7,238 nucleotides of DNA from Deltaproteobacteria bacterium (GTDB lineage: Bacteria; Desulfobacterota; Desulfarculia; Adiutricales; Adiutricaceae), in contig JAITIH010000036.1 of assembly GCA_031279525.1 (NCBI GenBank), positions 1 through 7,238 of the forward strand, in the 5' to 3' direction. The notes under the pieces were generated by a model. The model did no database searches, was not told where the DNA came from, and was given only the letters and a program-made list of their open reading frames with translations. This document shows positions 6,112-7,238 of this stretch, piece after piece. Made by a program: the position numbers and the translations under genes. How positions within the stretch are numbered: the stretch's first letter is position 1; each line of letters opens with the position of its first letter.

Positions 6112-6128
6112 AATGGGTTTTTAGTCCT

Positions 6129-6160
6129 CCCTAAGCCACCATCCGGCCTTAGGGTTTTTT
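6129..6160 (+). terminator. Intrinsic terminator without an obvious upstream gene
   Basis: CCCTAAG (6129-6135) pairs perfectly with CTTAGGG (6148-6154), and two further C:G pairs form with one bulged C. Six T follow at once (6155-6160). This is a good Rho-independent terminator for plus-strand transcripts. The nearest plus-strand gene, larE, ends almost 800 nt upstream, so the terminator belongs either to a transcript arising in the gene-less interval or to a gene that has decayed. Confidence 0.6.
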
Positions 6161-6220
6161 GGCGGCCCGAAATGGCGGTCCAGGGGACAGGGTTCCCTTC
6201 TCGCAAGACGGCTTCATGAC

Positions 6221-6246
6221 AAAAAAGGCTAGAGACCCAATAGCCT
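6221..6246 (-). terminator. Intrinsic terminator of the cyclophilin gene
   Basis: Read on the minus strand, AGGCTA (6246-6241) pairs with TAGCCT (6231-6226) over a 9-nt loop, and the second arm runs into a tract of six T (6226-6221). It begins 49 nt after the stop codon of the cyclophilin gene, in the right orientation and place to end that transcript. Confidence 0.65.
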
Positions 6247-6295
6247 CCAGCCTTATAAATAATATGGTGAAGAAATGGACGCGACCGATATCGGC

Positions 6296-6964
6296 CTATT
6301 TCTTGGGCTTGGCCTTGTTTTTGGCCTGGGGATCGCCCTGGGCCTTGGGGTCGGCCTTACTCTCTTCGCTATCGGGGCCTTGGCCCGGTTTTTGGATAGT
6401 CAGGGTAATAATTTTGACTTCGTCGACCGGCCGATTGTTTCGACCAGAGGTTGGCGTCGAGCCAATCTTCTTGACCACTTCCATGCCCTCGACGACTCGG
6501 CCAAATATCGCGTGCTTGCCGTCCAGCCAAGGCGTGGGCGCGAGGGTGATAAAAAACTGGGAACCGCCGGTGTTAGGGCCGGCGTTGGCCATGGAAAGAA
6601 CGCCTGGTTCGGAGTGGGCTAGGCCCGGCCCGAACTCGTCCTTAATTTTGTACCCAGGATCGCCGGTTCCTGTTCCGGTTGGGTCGCCGCCCTGAATCAT
6701 AAATTCGTCGATTACCCGATGGAAAATAGTCCCGTCGTAAAATTTTTCTTCCGCAAGCTTTATGAAATTGCCCGCTGTGGCCGGAGCCAAGTCCGTAAAC
6801 AGCTCGATTTTAAATAAGCCGCGGTTGGTATCGAAGACGGCCACCGGTCGCTCCGGGTTGGGTTTGTTCTGGGCCAGGGCCTGGCGGGCTCCCGGGCCGA
6901 TAATCAACGCTAATAGAAATAAAGCTAATAGAAATAACGTTAAGAAATTCATAACTACCTTCAT
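6296..6964 (-). CDS. Exported cyclophilin-type peptidyl-prolyl cis-trans isomerase
   Basis: Speeds cis-trans isomerisation of proline peptide bonds in folding proteins. The 222-residue product begins with a signal peptide: basic start, a Leu/Phe-rich core (6-22) and a likely cleavage site after ALA at residue 31, so it acts in the periplasm or outside. The cyclophilin domain (about 40-190) has FHRVIDEFMIQGGD (81-94, with catalytic Arg83 and pocket residues Phe88 and Gln91), GPNTGGSQFFI (129-139), Trp146 and GKHAIFG (149-155, with His151). A low-complexity tail rich in Lys, Ala, Pro and Gln (about 191-222) is extra to the fold and may be disordered. GAGGA (6977-6973) lies 8 nt before the chosen ATG. 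A second ATG four codons later is possible, also preceded by AAGG. It is convergent with larE and probably transcribed alone or with a degraded upstream frame. Confidence 0.95.
   Translation of the reverse strand: MKVVMNFLTLFLLALFLLALIIGPGARQALAQNKPNPERPVAVFDTNRGLFKIELFTDLAPATAGNFIKLAEEKFYDGTIFHRVIDEFMIQGGDPTGTGTGDPGYKIKDEFGPGLAHSEPGVLSMANAGPNTGGSQFFITLAPTPWLDGKHAIFGRVVEGMEVVKKIGSTPTSGRNNRPVDEVKIITLTIQKPGQGPDSEESKADPKAQGDPQAKNKAKPKK
6909..6938 (-). repeat. 15-bp tandem duplication in the signal peptide
   Basis: Two adjacent 15-bp copies (6909-6923 and 6924-6938) differ at one base. They are in frame and encode the repeated LFLLA of the signal peptide core, so the duplication lengthens the hydrophobic segment by five residues without disturbing the reading frame. 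Confidence 0.85.
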
Positions 6965-6990
6965 TTTTGTAGTCCTCTAATAAATTTTAA

Positions 6991-7170
6991 CTAATCGATT
7001 TGGGCGACCGTGAATTGGCCTTGGTGGCCGCTTCCGTCGCCCAAGACTCCTTTGGTTAAATTTTCTTGTAGGTCTTGTAGGCCAGTTTTCGTATCTGGCG
7101 CCGCGCCAAGGCTCGGGCCAAAGACTAAGACCTGAAGGGTCTGGCCAGGACGCGACCTTTGAACGTCAAA
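6991..7170 (-). pseudogene. Start-less coding-like fragment upstream of the cyclophilin
   Basis: On the minus strand a frame is open for 59 codons between an in-frame TAA (7173-7171) and a TAG (6993-6991), ending 26 nt before the cyclophilin ATG. It has no usable start codon near its beginning; the first is a TTG deep inside. The peptide looks ordered (PGQTLQVLVFGPSLGAAP, then GVLGDGSGHQGQFTVAQID), but I recognise no family. A second frame is also open across most of the same stretch. It may be the remaining 3' end of a gene once co-transcribed with the isomerase, or a chance frame. Confidence 0.22.
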
Positions 7171-7238
7171 TTAGTGGCGATAACGAACCTAATTATTTTC
7201 GATAAACGTAAAAAATGAATATAATATTTTAATTAAAG
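7171..7238. other. AT-rich end of the window
   Basis: These 68 bases are AT-rich compared with the neighbouring DNA and contain many TA-rich strings. This is a plausible promoter zone for the minus-strand genes, but I found no -35/-10 pair with good spacing. No gene is visible. Confidence 0.4.

Larger units (their letters stand above)
5407..6128. other. Gene-less interval with promoter-like and palindromic sites
   Basis: No convincing gene is present on either strand. An open frame starting at TTG 5473 (61 codons, rich in Arg and Pro) has no ribosome site and no family resemblance, and I do not accept it. A short minus-strand frame near 5592-5690 encodes a helical, Leu- and Glu-rich peptide (LLKRLELVAREIVEL) that could be a fragment of a lost gene. 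A 20-codon plus-strand frame starting at ATG 6018 lacks a ribosome site. The structured elements are listed separately. Confidence 0.5.

Noticed and set aside
6275..6622. Plus-strand frame of 115 codons beginning with a Gly/Leu-rich hydrophobic stretch and a GA-rich upstream sequence
   Set aside because: It lies antisense to the Lys/Pro/Ala/Gln-rich tail and core of the cyclophilin gene; the hydrophobic GLGL pattern is the mirror of those codons.
6159..6695. Plus-strand frame of 178 codons opposite the cyclophilin gene
   Set aside because: It starts at a TTG inside a terminator T run, without a ribosome site, and is antisense to a well supported gene.

Overview
The window looks like part of a GC-rich chromosome of an anaerobic, probably host-associated or reduced bacterium. 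The gene content and protein style (CxxC-type MnmA, a LarE-family sulfur transferase, small PQ-loop-like protein) fit Desulfobacterota/Deltaproteobacteria, but this is an inference from protein resemblance, not a placement. Only about 60% of the window is convincingly coding, which is low for a bacterium. The non-coding parts mix GC-rich, GGCC-laden DNA with very AT-rich islands.

Layout. Bases 1-1245 hold no intact gene: a possible C-terminal tail of a gene cut by the window edge (3-116), short coding-like scraps, a terminator-like hairpin (723-746), a tandem array of ten 13-bp units (774-903) and an AT-rich island (about 1098-1245). A sigma70-type promoter (TTGCCA, 17-nt spacer, TATAAT, 1277-1305) then introduces a plus-strand cluster: def (peptide deformylase, 1400-1921), fmt (Met-tRNA formyltransferase, 1918-2859, ATGA overlap), a 96-residue three-helix membrane protein (2948-3238), mnmA (tRNA 2-thiouridylase, 3240-4313) and larE-like (4475-5332). 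A gene-poor interval of almost 1 kb (5333-6295) follows, with palindromes, promoter-like sequences, a short 13-bp repeat and two terminators pointing toward each other. A secreted cyclophilin-type peptidyl-prolyl isomerase lies on the minus strand (6296-6964). Upstream of it is a start-less coding-like fragment (6991-7170) and AT-rich DNA to the window end.

How the genes work together. Fmt puts the formyl group on initiator Met-tRNA and Def removes it from nascent proteins, so the first two genes are a classic matched pair. MnmA thiolates U34 of Lys, Glu and Gln tRNAs. LarE is another PP-loop ATP pyrophosphatase that moves sulfur, normally for the nickel-pincer nucleotide cofactor of lactate racemase, but larB and larC are not in the window. 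The cluster is therefore mainly about translation initiation and tRNA quality, plus sulfur-transfer chemistry. The cyclophilin acts separately, outside the cytoplasm. I do not see a clear new multi-gene system. The features most worth checking are the 13-bp repeat array, the 47-codon open frame directly behind mnmA, and the palindrome-bearing gene-less interval 5749-6160.
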